Assembly (NCBI GenBank): GCA_025667525.1 | Contig: CM046878.1 | Location: forward strand, 102,935,237-102,999,236 | Origin: Glebionis coronaria | Lineage: Eukaryota; Streptophyta; Magnoliopsida; Asterales; Asteraceae | DNA length: 64,000 nt | Direction of reading: 5' to 3' | Shown here: in pieces, positions 1-11,100 of the stretch | How the letters are laid out: every line of letters starts with the position of its first letter | How positions within the stretch are numbered: the stretch's first letter is position 1 | The notes under the pieces: generated by a model | What the model saw: only the letters and a program-made list of their open reading frames with translations | Databases searched by the model: none | What the model was told of the DNA's origin: nothing | Translations under genes and position numbers: made by a program

Positions 1-990
1 GCGTTCTATGATGTCGAACGGTCCGATGAAGCGAGTACTAAGCTTCCGTTTGATTCCAAAATGCTCAACTCCCTGTGCAGGTGATACCTTGAGGAAAATT
101 TGATCACCTACGTTGAAAGATACATCTCTATGACGCTTATCAGCACAGCTCTTCTGGCGAGCACGAGCTTCCTGAAGCTTCGCCTTGGTAACGATGACCT
201 TCTCATTATTCACCTCAATCATTTCTAGAACCTCAATCAGTCGTTAGCCCATCTGATCCCAACAGACTGGGGCGCGACACTGCCTACCATACAACATCTC
301 AAACGGTGCACACTTGATGCTAGCCTGCCAACTGTTGTTGTATGCAAACTCTACTAGATAGATATAATTTTCCCAGCTTCCTGTCCATTCTATAGCACAC
401 GCCAGCCGCATGTCCTCCAATGCTTGAATGGTACGCTCCGACTGACCGTCCGTCTGAGGATGAAAGGCAGTGCTGAGCTTAAGTTTGGTGCCCCAAGCTT
501 TCTACAAACTTTTCCAAAAACATGAGGTGAAACGAGGATCTATGTCAGAGATGATTTCTGATGGAGTACCATGCAGTCTCATGATCTCCTTCTGAAAAGT
601 GTCTGCTAATTTGCTGACAGGATGCTCCTTGCGGATTGGCAGAAAATGAGCAGACTTGGTCAATCTATCAACAATAACCCAAATGGCGTTGTTTTTCCTT
701 CGAGTCATAGGAAGACCAGTAACAAAATCCATGGAGATCTTGTCCCACTTCCATGGTCAAATATCTAATGGTTGCAATAAACCACTAGCTCTCTGGTGTT
801 CGATCTTAACTTGCTGGCAGATCATACATTTAGAAACGAAGGTGGCAACATCCTGCTTCATACCACTCCACCAGAAATGCTGCTTGATGTCGTGGTACAT
901 CTTGGTAGAAACAGGATGTATGGTAAATAGAGAGATCTGAGCTTTAGTCAGCACAACTTCCCTGAGTGTAGAGTCATCAGGAACCACTAA
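1..990 (-). pseudogene. Ty3/gypsy integrase, broken
   Basis: Integrase inserts the reverse-transcribed copy into the chromosome. The zinc-binding region lies around 757-987, with the final pair as CMICQQ. The catalytic core is around 500-732, with DFVTGLP holding the first Asp and IISDIDPRF the second. The core continues below 500 through an FHPQTDGQSERT-type block that holds the catalytic Glu. A C-terminal GPF-type module is at about 1-90. The piece is split by at least two in-frame stops, one near 505 where the core should continue and one near 245. It is partial because the window starts here. Confidence 0.85.
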
Positions 991-1284
991 TCTAGTGCAC
1001 TGCCATAAGATACCGTCATCATCAACACAAAACTCCGTCTACTGATCAAGGTTCTGAATGATAGCCCAAATCTCACCATCGTGTTTATGAGCTTCCTTGA
1101 TCCTAGAATGTAAGTCTGGTTCCACTCTAAGATTCTTCCAGTAACCATGTTGTCCTTGTGCACAAAACTCAATGTTTGTCATCTCCATGTCACGGATGAT
1201 CTCATTTGCAATCCATATGCCAGCAATCATACCCGACCTTCTACTTAGAGCATCTTCCACCACATTCTCCTTACCAGGATAGTA

Positions 1285-1690
1285 CTATATGTTGGTGTCG
1301 TAATCCTTCAGTAGCTCTAACCATCTCCTATGTCTCACGTTTAGTTCCTTCTGGGTGAAGATGTACTTGAGACTCTTGTGATCGGTGAAGATGTCGCATG
1401 ATTCACCATACAAATAATGCCTCCAGATCTTTAACAAGAAGACAACCACTGCAAGATCCAAATCATGAGTATGGTAGTTTTCTTCATAAGGTTTTAGCTG
1501 CCGTGATGCGTATGTAATAACCTTCCCATGTTGCATGAGAACACAACCTTCCCATGTTGCATGAGAACACAGCCTAGACCCTTTCTGGAATCCACCTGTA
1601 CCAGATGGGAGAGTAAGAACCGGTGCACTCACTAACTTCTGCTTAAGGTATTCAAAGCTCTTCTCTCGTTCCTCATTCCAGAAAAATTTC
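1285..1690 (-). pseudogene. Ty3/gypsy RNase H domain, broken
   Basis: RNase H removes the RNA strand after minus-strand synthesis. The motifs [20 protein letters not shown] and [11 protein letters not shown] correspond to the conserved second and third acidic blocks. The first acidic block is destroyed by a 26-bp tandem duplication at 1520-1571 that shifts the frame, and an in-frame stop near 1691 separates this piece from the RT. The tail leads into the integrase zinc finger near 987-1263 through a short linker with VEDALSRR. Confidence 0.8.
1520..1571. repeat. 26-bp tandem duplication in RNase H
   Basis: Two adjacent copies of a 26-base unit beginning ACCTTCCCATGTTGCATG occupy 1520-1545 and 1546-1571. 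The length is not a multiple of three, so the duplication shifts the RNase H frame. It looks like a local slippage or repair scar. Confidence 0.85.
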
Positions 1691-1692
1691 TC

Positions 1693-2406
1693 TCATTTCC
1701 TCATCAGCTTAGTCAAAGGTAAGGCTAACCGTGAAAAGTTCTCTACAAACCTGCAGTAGTAGCCAGGTAAACCAAGAAAATATCTGACCTCTGTTGCAGA
1801 TGTAGGTCTCGGCCATTTAGTGATAGCTTTAACCTTTGCAGGATCCACGGTGATCCCCTCTGAAGATACAATATGGCCCAGAAATACCACCTTGCTTAAC
1901 CATAACTCACACTTGGAGAACTTGGCATAGAGATGCTTCTGACGAAGAATCTGCAAAACTGTACGAAGGTGTTCTTCATGTTCCTCCATGGATTTGGAGA
2001 AAATCAGGATGTCATCAATGAAAACGATCACGAACTTGTCCAAAAACTCCTGGAAGACACGGTTCATAAAATCCATGAAGATTGTTGGAGCATTTGTGAG
2101 TCCGAATGGCATTACTACGAACTCGTAGTGCCCATAATGTGTGCGGAAAGCGGTCTTAGAAATATCCTGCTCTTTAACCTGTAACTGATGGTAGCCGGAC
2201 CTCAGATCGATCTTGGAGAAATACTTGGCGCCCTTAAGTTGATCGAAAAGGTCATCAATACGCGACAAAGGGTAACGATTTTTGATCGTGATCTTGTTCA
2301 GCTCACGATAGTCTATACACAAACGCATGCTGCCGTCTTTCTTCTTTACGAATAGTACTGATGCACCCCATGGTGATGCACTGGGACGGATGAAACCTCG
2401 CTCCAA
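1693..2406 (-). pseudogene. Ty3/gypsy reverse transcriptase domain
   Basis: This 237-codon stretch is uninterrupted and holds the RT palm. In order it shows [11 protein letters not shown], the block [24 protein letters not shown] and the catalytic FIDD box in [12 protein letters not shown]. It then runs into the thumb/connection with [11 protein letters not shown] and [11 protein letters not shown]. All catalytic aspartates that I can see are kept. It is flanked by stops on both sides (near 2410 and 1691), so it could not be made as part of a polyprotein. Confidence 0.9.
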
Positions 2407-2412
2407 AAGTTC

Positions 2413-3051
2413 CTACAGCTGATCTTTTAACTCCTTAAGCTCGATGGGAGCTATGCGGTAAGGAGCATTGAAAACTGGCTCTGCACCTGGAATAAGCTCA
2501 ATTCCAAACTTGACTTCACGAACAGGTGGTATGCCCGGAAGTTCATTAGGAAATACGTCATGAAATTCTGACACAATAGGTTGATTTTGAATTGATGGAG
2601 ACTCGGCAGAAATGTCATGAATGTTGGATATAAAGCCCTGACAGCCGTGTGATAGTAATGCACACGCCTCCATGGATGAAATAATTTGTATAGACTTCCC
2701 TGGCAGAAAACCATAGTGTATGTACTCTGGAGATTTAACATCACGAAAAATAACCCGATAAGTGTGGCAGTCAATCGTAGCCTGGTGTTTGGATAACCAG
2801 TCCATGCCCAATATCATGTCAAATTCGCACATGTCCAAAGGAAGTGCGTCAACTGTGCGGATTCTATCATCAAATTCTAGGGGAAGATCTCTGTACACCT
2901 GGGTGGTTCGCACAGAGTCCCTAAGTGGCGTGGAAATGCATAAGGCATTATCTAATGGCATAGGGGAAATCCTAACATGTGTAGCAAAATTAATGGATAT
3001 GACTGAATGAGTCGCTCCAGTATCAAACAGAACGCATGCTGCCAGCTCATT
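2413..3051 (-). pseudogene. Ty3/gypsy aspartic protease, 5' truncated
   Basis: Retropepsin cleaves the gag-pol polyprotein. The active-site triplet appears as LFDTGATHSVIS near 2985-3020, followed by the second conserved block FDMILGMDWLSKHQATIDC and then the linker to RT with ELPGIPPVREVKF. The catalytic Asp is kept here, unlike the TK3 copy. The coding sequence is cut at 3051 by the start of the TK2 LTR. Confidence 0.85.
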
Positions 3052-5808
3052 TGTAACACCCTATTTTGATAAATGGGAATATCACAGGGTAACTATGGCG
3101 TGTTATCAAAGCATGCAAGATAATATGTCATAAACATACATGACCAAAGGGATAACTGGAATCAAACATCGATTCCCAAACATAAGCCCAAAACATAAAT
3201 GAAATAAATGAATTAAAGGATGACTAAACAAGCATAAATATATGAAGGCAAAAGGAGAAGTCTAAGGTAGCTCCCATCCTATGCATGTCCTCCAAATGCT
3301 CCAATCTAATCTTGGGTACCTGCCGTTTTGGGACATGGAAAGAAAAGTAACGGCTGAGCAATACGCTCAGTGAACGAATATATGACATAGCATTAATGAC
3401 ATAATATAGGAAAGAAATGTAACACATGAATATCAGTGGAAATGAATAAGTCCTAGAAAACCTAGAACATATTTATAATCTGGTTTTATATTCTGAAAAT
3501 ATATCTTATGTTTACTTATGAAAATTTGAATTAGTTTAATATACTAAAAGCCAATATATGTCATGAGGTCAACAACGTGCATGAATACTTGGAGGGGTGA
3601 CCTCGTCATGCAATTAGAGGGGATGCCTCTAATTAATAAGGCTTGGGTAAGAGGGATCAGCTCCTTGTGAAGGATGCAAGGCACACACCACATTCACCAT
3701 GAAAATCCTGACTAAAAATGTAACTAGGATGCACCCATATGCCCCACATGATAATAATAATATAATAATGGCCAAATAACTGAAAGGGATGCCACGAGCT
3801 ATCACTCCGCCGTGGTGAAGTCATAACACTGGTGCCTCTAGTGTTATGGTTATGGTACCTCCATAACTAGGTGAAACTGGTCATGCTTGTATATGGCTAA
3901 GGTAACTAATAAAACATAAGCATTTAATCTGTAACTACTGGGGAAAACAGTTGGCTGCATACGGGAAATCCTAATAAAGGAAGAGGTTGTCCTTACTGAA
4001 GGACGGGAAATCCGTACCTTATGTCCAGCAAAAGCTAACGGAAAGGATGAAAAACCTACTCTGCCTTGACGGATAATACTACATAAGAATAAGGACGTGT
4101 ATGAGTTGTCTAAGATACATATATTTTACTGGTTCTGTGTGTTCTTAACTTGTTATACCTATTATGTCATGTTTTACTGTTTACTGTGCTATCTGTAATT
4201 ATTCTTGTATTCGGTTATGTATTATTCATGTAGTAGGGTATTATAATACTTGTATTGTAATACTAAGTAACTTTCTAAAAATAGCAGGTTTCCTAAAATA
4301 GAAAGTTCCCAAAAATAGAAAGTTTCCAAAAATAAAAAGTTTCCATAATTAGAAATAAGCTGGTTTATTAAGCTAAAAGTATAAGTTAAAGCTTATTAGT
4401 AAAAATACAAGTCATGAAGTTAAATGTCATAAGTATGTAATTAATAGTATAGTTTATTAATTAAATACTTTAGGTTATAACTGATTATTAATTAATAATA
4501 ATAGTACATGTTTATTAATTAATAACACATCATGGTTAAGTTAATAACTATAAGTTATAAAAATTTAATTAAGTCATGGTTTAATTAAATTAAGTCTAAT
4601 ATAATACTTAGGTTATACATGTTTATTAATTTAATAAATAACCTAAGTCATTCGATTTACTAATTAATTATAAGTTCATGTATTAAAATAATTAATTAAT
4701 AAACTATAGTCTAAGTAAAATAGTAGAATGTACTTAGGCTAAAACATATATTAATCATCTAATAAGTTAACCTAAGTCATGTTTTAATTAAATTAATTAG
4801 TTAATCATGTAAATTAATTTAATTAATCTATTTAAAATAAATGGCAAAAATATCCCGAGCCCGAAACCCGAGACCACACCAAGCCGAACCAACCCAACAC
4901 AGCCGGAGGCTGGTGGTTGGCCGGCGGCTAAGCAGCCCTGGGCTGCAACCGTTGGTTGCCATTGGCAGCCCTTGGGTTCCCACCGGCAGTGCCGGGTTTC
5001 CCCTGGTGCGCCCACTGGTTCCACCGGCAGTGGTCGGTACCCACTGACTTCACAAGGCTCCCACTGATTGGGACTTTGTGGCCTGCGACTGACCCACAAC
5101 CATCACCACTGACCCCATAGGGGTTGCGGCCGACCGACAAAAAGGACCACCAAGAGCCATGGGGCTCTTGGTTTGTGTGCCGCCTGAACCAAAACAGTCA
5201 AACACGCCCGAAACTTATTTTATTCAATTGTATAACATGTTTACTTAATTATTTAAAAGATCTATGAACATGTATCATTAGTTAAATTAAAAGCTTAACA
5301 AGAAAAGGTTATGATCAATACCGACAGTATGAATGGATGTAGCATCGAACACGAACACACACTTGTAAAAATCAAAGATCAAACACCAAAATCATCCTTG
5401 TTGGTTGTGGTGGCTGCGGCGGCTACAACGAGAAGGGGGTTTAGGGTTTTTTTTATTTCTTGAAAATGTGATATGTGTGATTCCCTGGGATCATTTTTTT
5501 GATTTGTGGTTTCACAAAATGGGTCGGGCCCTCCCCTTTGGTTCTCCTTGCCGCAGATATCAAGCCCAAAAGGCCAAGACCAAACAATTTTTGTGACCAA
5601 ATAATATACATAGTATATTCGTGTTCGTTTGTGTTTTACATGTTCGTGAATTAAATAATATACTTAATATTTATCGTGCGTTATTATAATACGTAATACT
5701 TGTATTTTAAATATTCGTGCCACGTGTTATGTATTATAAATGGAAAGTTTTATTTTATTCATGTTCTCGTGTAGTTATTGTTCATGGTATTTTAATGCGG
5801 GTTTTACA
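3052..5808 (-). repeat. TK2 3' LTR (2757 bp)
   Basis: On the plus strand it begins TGTAACACCC and ends GCGGGTTTTACA, so on the element strand it runs TGTAAAACCC to GGGTGTTACA with the usual TG..CA ends. It is AT-rich apart from a GC-rich block at about 4850-5190. I found no coding sequence; the open frames in the GC-rich block have no recognisable domain. A diverged relative is the TK3 LTR at 33256-35872. Confidence 0.85.
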
Positions 5809-5846
5809 ACTCTTACCCTCTAAAAGAATAATTTGTCCTCGAATTA
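5809..5846 (-). promoter_or_regulatory. TK2 polypurine tract region
   Basis: Read on the minus strand, a purine-rich run ending TTTTAGAGGGTAAGAGT directly abuts the LTR start TGTAAAACCC. This is the expected plus-strand primer position at the 3' end of the internal domain. A second, similar copy lies at about 5871-5915. Confidence 0.75.
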
Positions 5847-6213
5847 GAGTCGTGATAGTATTGCGACTTTACAATTCTTCCCCTCTAAAAGGATCATTCA
5901 TCATCGAATTAAGGGTAAGATAAGCTGATGGAGTTACAAAAGCTGAAAGGACACAAAAACTGGAAGACATGAGTAAGACATGTCTGAAAGGAACATGGAA
6001 CGTGACGTGACTGAAAAGAACATCTCTGAATTATGGGAGGAAAAGGATGAGAAGTCCGGATGACCTCATCTGTTCCAAGTGGCGTCCCACCCAAAACAGT
6101 TCCTCTACAAAATCTTGACGAAGTAGCAATCCTGATCTTCATGACCCTGAGTTGACGGTACGTAAAAGTTTCTAGTTCATCAATCGTAAGATAGATCCTC
6201 ATGAATCTGATTG
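5847..6213 (-). pseudogene. TK2 3' internal end, possible chromodomain remnant
   Basis: This short piece of TK2 lies between its polypurine tract and the AT1 insertion. The minus-strand frame at 5909-6202 includes VLGGTPLGTDEVIRT, which resembles the end of the integrase chromodomain in Tekay elements (hydrophobic-Leu-Trp plus His/Gly-Thr-acidic-acidic pattern) but is too decayed to be sure. The rest of the stretch is noncoding. Confidence 0.45.
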
Positions 6214-6218
6214 AGGGG
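6214..6218. repeat. AT1 target-site duplication, left
   Basis: The five bases AGGGG precede the first LTR base of AT1. The same five bases follow its last LTR base at 17403-17407. This fixes the insertion boundaries inside TK2. Confidence 0.9.
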
Positions 6219-6684
6219 TGATAGGTGTGAAAACACCCATCCTTTTACCACTTAAATCGGGCTAAAACAAGACCAAAACACGTATTTAATATCATTTGTT
6301 TGGAATTATGCGTGGTTCTTGTGTTTATTGTGTTTTCAGAGTCGACCGGGTGAATATTGAAGAAAACATGGGATTGCACGGGTTTTATCGAAGAAAAGGG
6401 CTCAAGACGAAGTCTATTGTCCAAAAGGTGCAAAAGATTTGAAGTCATTGTGCCTATTTGAAGATTTATCGAAGAATAGAGCCAAAGATGGAAGATTCAT
6501 TTATGTCGAAGAACTCGAGTCTATTAAACAAAAGATTATAAGACGAGTTGGAATTATTCCCCGACACTTCTCAAATCCAAGTCGGAAACGTTTATTTAAA
6601 GACACATGAAGACTTAAGAAGAAAGAAGAAAAAGAAGCCCAAATCAAAGCCCAATCAAAAGCCCATCAACACCATACACACGCC

Positions 6685-6693
6685 TATATAAAG
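6685..6693 (+). promoter_or_regulatory. AT1 LTR TATA box
   Basis: TATATAAAG sits 467 bp into the LTR. It is followed by a pyrimidine-rich stretch and the A-rich CTTCACCTCACAAAATT, a usual layout for a plant RNA polymerase II core promoter. The transcript would then start near 6715-6725. The same box is at 16157-16165 in the 3' LTR. Confidence 0.75.
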
Positions 6694-7277
6694 TCTTCAC
6701 CTCACAAAATTTTCACACACTTAGTTTTAGCTAGTCTTTAGCTTTTCATTTTCTCTCTAGTTTTTAGAGAGAGAAAGTTCCACACTTTCTCTCACTAAAC
6801 TTTTCTTTTGATTTCATCTTTTAAATTTAAGCTTTCTTGTACTTTTGATTTCATTAATCTTAATCAAGTTTATGCTTTTAAGTTCCTTAATCTTTTCCTA
6901 CTTTTCTTGATTTGTCAAATCCTTGATCCGATTGTTGAAATCCATACGGTTGGGATTTTTGGACGTGTTCTTGACCCTTAGCTTAATCTTTCTTGTCCTT
7001 TTTAAGCTCTAGTACGTGATTAAGCCGTAAGCTTTCCATGCTTATCGGTTGATTGCTTGCCTATGCTTATTGATTTTCGGATTTCTTCAAAGTTTTAATC
7101 ATTGAAAAGTCTTGTTTATTAAGTTTTAAAGTTTCTTGTTTTCAAAAGTTATCAAATTTAATCTTTTTGAAGTGTTTAGATTTCGAATCACCTGGCTTAT
7201 TTCCTTTGCTTATTGAGTTTTTAAAGTTGCCACCATTTTCGGAACATAGCTACTTCCATCGCAATAGAGGGGTTTAA

Positions 7278-7650
7278 CACATTCCGACGGTTCGTCTACT
7301 TGGTATCGCAATAACCCAAAAAGGGGTTTACTTTGCGATAGGGTATAAGTCCCCCTATTCCGATCTGGGATTGCGATCGCATATTGCGATCGCACATTCC
7401 GACGGGTTTAGGTCCCTTTTTTTAGTCGAAACTCTGGCCAATTTTCGTTTTCCACATTCCGATAGGCTGTCATTGCGACAACTTGATCTTGAACATTCCG
7501 ATAAGTACCAAACATGGACATTCCGATGGTGATTGTTAGAAACATTCCGATAGTACCAAACATGGACATTCCGATGGTAGTCATGATTACATTCCGATGC
7601 TTTTGATTTTCTTATATTCCGATAGAAATAATTTTAGTGTATTCCAATAG
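7278..7650 (+). repeat. AT1 leader array of ATTCCGA-type repeats
   Basis: More than ten copies of an ACATTCCGAT-like motif at irregular spacing, mixed with TTGCGAT/ATCGCAA motifs and a GATTGCGATCGCATATTGCG segment. One unit (ACCAAACATGGACATTCC) is repeated. The array lies about 1.06-1.43 kb into the LTR and about 550 nt downstream of the inferred transcription start, so it would be in the RNA leader. The 3' LTR has the same array at about 16750-17122. Compare the arrays in AT2 and AT3. Confidence 0.8.
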
Positions 7651-7933
7651 AACAAGTTTTTAAGCATTAATTCAATTAAGTTTTCAAAGTAATTTTCTAA
7701 TCTTTCCTTTACGTTTTCAAGCACTCAATCTTAACTTGTCAATTTAGTTAATCTTCCAAAGTTTTAAATTACTCAACGTCATTTACATTTAATTGTTATT
7801 AGTTTAAAAATAGATAAACAAACCAACTCCTTTTTAGTAACCAAGAACAAATCATTCCACTTAAGGCCGAGATCAATTCGAGAGGATATCGAGAGAACTA
7901 AAATTGAACCTAGCAAAATCTTTAGTATTAAAA

Positions 7934-7951
7934 TGGCGCCGCTGCCGGCTC
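7934..7951 (+). promoter_or_regulatory. AT1 primer-binding site (Asp-tRNA type)
   Basis: TGGCGCCGCTGCCGGCTC begins three bases after the 5' LTR. The TGGCGCCG start is that of Athila-type primer sites thought to pair with a tRNA-Asp 3' end. AT2 and AT3 have the same site. Confidence 0.8.
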
Positions 7952-8141
7952 CTCTCGTTAAGATCAAAAGTTTTTTGTGAGAACTTGGATTTTGGGATCC
8001 GTTCCCCGTGAACGTTACTTTTCATAAAAAATTTCAAAAACACTAAAAAATATAAAATTTTCAAAAATCCTAAAAAGTAAAAAACATAAAAACCAAAAAT
8101 ATTTTTGCTTTGTTTTTCTTTGTTCGTTCTTTCGCAGGTAT
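7952..8141 (+). other. AT1 leader with splice-acceptor-like end
   Basis: A noncoding AT-rich stretch of about 190 bases lies between primer site and gag. It ends in a long pyrimidine tract and CAG (8135-8137) four bases before the gag ATG. The same pyrimidine-CAG-GTRT-ATG arrangement occurs in AT2 and AT3, which suggests a 3' splice site rather than chance. I could not pick a donor with confidence. Confidence 0.5.
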
Positions 8142-11100
8142 ATGCGCACTCGATCCACGTCTTATCAAGAGCCCGAGCCTCTCGATAACTTAGACATGGC
8201 TGGTGTACAAACCAACAATAACATACCACCTCCGAACAACAATAATAACAACAACAACCCGCCTTTCAACAACATGAACAATAACAACAACAATGAGCAC
8301 CTTCCGGATAATCGCCCAATGATTGAATTGCTGCAAGCTCATGTCGATGGCAATACGGATCCAATTGTTATACCACCAATTGCCGCCAACAATTTCGAGC
8401 TAAAGTCAGGCTTTATCCAGATGGTCTCAGTTCAACCATTCTTGGGACGAACCATTGATGACCCACACGACCATATCAAGAGATTTCTACAACTTACCAA
8501 CACGGTCAAGTTCAATGGAGTGCCACAAGAAGTGATAAGGTTACAACTTTTTCCCTTTTCTTTAGAGGGACAAGCCCGGCATTGGCTTGCTAAGGAACCG
8601 CCACAGAGTATTCTCTCGTGGACGGATTTGGAAACAAAGTTTATCAACTACTTTTTTCCACCCTCTCGTACTACCGCTTTGCGGAATGAGATTATAAACT
8701 TTGAACAAAAGTACGATGAGTCATTCAGTGAATCTTGGGATCGCTTTAAAGATCTTTTAAGAAAATGCCCACAACATGGTTTTACCAAAGTTCATCAAAT
8801 AAATACTTTTTACAATGGTTTAAGCATGAGTGACCAAGATTCACTGAATAGTGCCTCGGGGGGTAATTTATTGGCTAAGACTTCCAATGCTGCTTGGGAT
8901 ATCATTGAGAACAAATCTCGTGTGCAAACCAAGAGTGTTAGGACCAATGTTGCTAGTGCTAGCACTAATGACAGCGACAAGCGATTAGACAAAATTACCA
9001 CGCTTCTTGAATCGCTTGTCACCCACACCGTCAGCAACAACAACAGCAACAACGCCAAAAACGCTCAAGTGAACGCTGTCAGCCAACCTTGTGAGATATG
9101 CGGTGGTCCTCACTCTTACACAACTTGTACTGCCACCCAAGACTACCCTGCTGAGAATGTTAATGCAGCATATGGCACCTATACTCAACCTGCTTATCAA
9201 GCAAAACCTCAAGGTGACCGCAACCTGCTTAGCTACCGTTCCAACAACTATCTCTCACCACCTGGTTTTAACTCTAACAACCAAAACCAACAACAAAACC
9301 TCAACCGCCCTCCTCAACAACAACAAACTCACACACCATACATCCCTCCTCACAAGCAGCAACAACCACCGCAACGAAACACCCAAGTTTACCAGCAACC
9401 TGCTTATCAACCACCCGCATACACTGCTCCTTCCAACCAAACCTCCGCATCACATCAAGACATTGGAACCTACATGAGGACTAACGATGTGATCGTGGAT
9501 AATCTCCAACAGGAAGTGCGCAACTTGAAAGCAGATCTGATGAAACAAGGGAATGATCTAAGAGCTGATATGAAGAACACTATGGATAGTCAAACGAATG
9601 GCTTGAGGAACATGATGGCTAGTTTCTTCAATGGTAATCAACCCTCTTCTTCGGGTACTCTTCCGAGTAATACCGTTGCGAATCCAAGAGGGGAGATGAA
9701 AGCAATCACCACTCGCAGTGGTAAAGGTACCAAGGAACCCGAGCTTCCTATACCTCCACCGGTGGTTGTGACTAAGGCGAACGAGTCACCTGCTCCTATT
9801 CCTCACCCTTCTCCTTCCCCAATTTCTCCACCTCTTCCTTCTACCCCTCCTCCACCCAAGGATGTGAGTGATCCTATCATCCCAAAGCCTTCCTCTTCTT
9901 CCAATATACCTTATCCATCTAGGTTGAGGAAAGAGAAGCTCAAAAGCAAGGACGATATTCAGGTTTCTAACTTTCTTAAAATGTTTAAACAACTGAATTT
10001 CAATATCTCCTTCGCTGAGGCTCTCGCTCACATGCCTAAGTACGCGAAAATGTTTAAAGATCTTCTGAGCGACAAGGAAAAGCTCCTCGATCTCGCCAAC
10101 ACCCAACTTAATGAGAACTGCTCTGCAGTGCTCTTAAGGAAATTGCCAATCAAGCTTGGTGATCCGGGTCGTTTTCTTATCCCTTGCAATTTCCCGGGAG
10201 TAGAGAATTGCATGGCCCTAGCCGATCTAGGTGCCAGTATTAATCTCATGCCTCTAAGTGTTTGGAAGCAATTATCTCTCCCAGAGCTAGTCCCCACCAA
10301 AATGACTTTGGAATTAGCTAACCGTACGGTTGCTTATCCAGTGGGGATAGCCGAAGACGTCATTGTAGGAGTCGACAAATTCACCTTCCCTGCTGATTTT
10401 GTTGTCGTCGACTACGAGATGGACCCCCGTGTGCCACTCATTGTTGGTCGTCCATTCTTGAGGACCGGTCGCACTCTCATTGATGTTGAAGCCGGTGAGC
10501 TTATCATGCGAGTGGGTGACGATAAAGTAGTCTTCAACATGGGAAAGTTATCTAAACAGCCTTATTCTTACGAGAATGTTAATTGTATTGACGTTCTTGA
10601 TGAGGCTTGTGAAGAACACTTCAAGGATGCTTGTAAAAACATTCCTACCTCTCTTCCCAATGTTGAGACCGTTTCCTCTATCGACTCATCACTATCTCTA
10701 TTTGGAGAAAGTGATTTCCTTTGGAAAGATTTGGAAGCCACCTTGGGAGATGTGAAGCAAGACAATGACGATTCTACTGCCACTTGGGATGAAGACCTTA
10801 GTTTCATTGCAAACCTCCTTAGAGAAGACAATCCTTCCCCTCCATCTCCCACTATTATTGCTATCGAGACTCCGACTTCGAATACGCCTCCCGTCGAAAA
10901 TCCTCCGGATTTAGAACTTAAGGAATTGCCGCCCCATCTCGAGTATGCGTTCCTTGAAGCAGAGAAGAAGTTACCCGTCATCATCGCTAAGGACTTGCAA
11001 GAAGAAGAGAAAACTCGTCTCATCGCTGTGCTTAAAGCTCATAAGAAGGCAATTGCTTGGAAAATTTCCGATATCCGCGGAATTGATCCGAACTTTTGTA

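Larger units (their letters stand above)
1..3051 (-). mobile_element. TK1: Tekay-like Ty3/gypsy pol remnant
   Basis: Reading leftward on the minus strand, the order is protease, reverse transcriptase, RNase H, integrase, which is the Ty3/gypsy order. The integrase C-terminal part runs into the window edge. The right end stops abruptly inside the protease, where the TK2 LTR begins, so gag, primer site and 5' LTR are absent. Several in-frame stops and a 26-bp duplication show it is dead. Assignment to the Tekay/chromovirus group rests on the protease-RT style and on related copies in the window with initiator-Met primer sites. No chromodomain is visible in this copy. Confidence 0.85.
6219..7930 (+). 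repeat. AT1 5' LTR (1712 bp)
   Basis: It starts TGATAGGTGTG and ends TTTAGTATTA, that is TG..TA rather than the canonical TG..CA. The 3' LTR has the same end, so the variant predates insertion. It contains a TATA box, a transcribed leader and an ATTCCGAT-type repeat array. Confidence 0.95.

Noticed and set aside
4797..5140. Overlapping Gly/Pro/Trp-rich frames in the GC-rich part of the TK2 LTR
   Set aside because: Frames on both strands reflect GC-rich composition. They do not persist in the matching part of the TK3 LTR.
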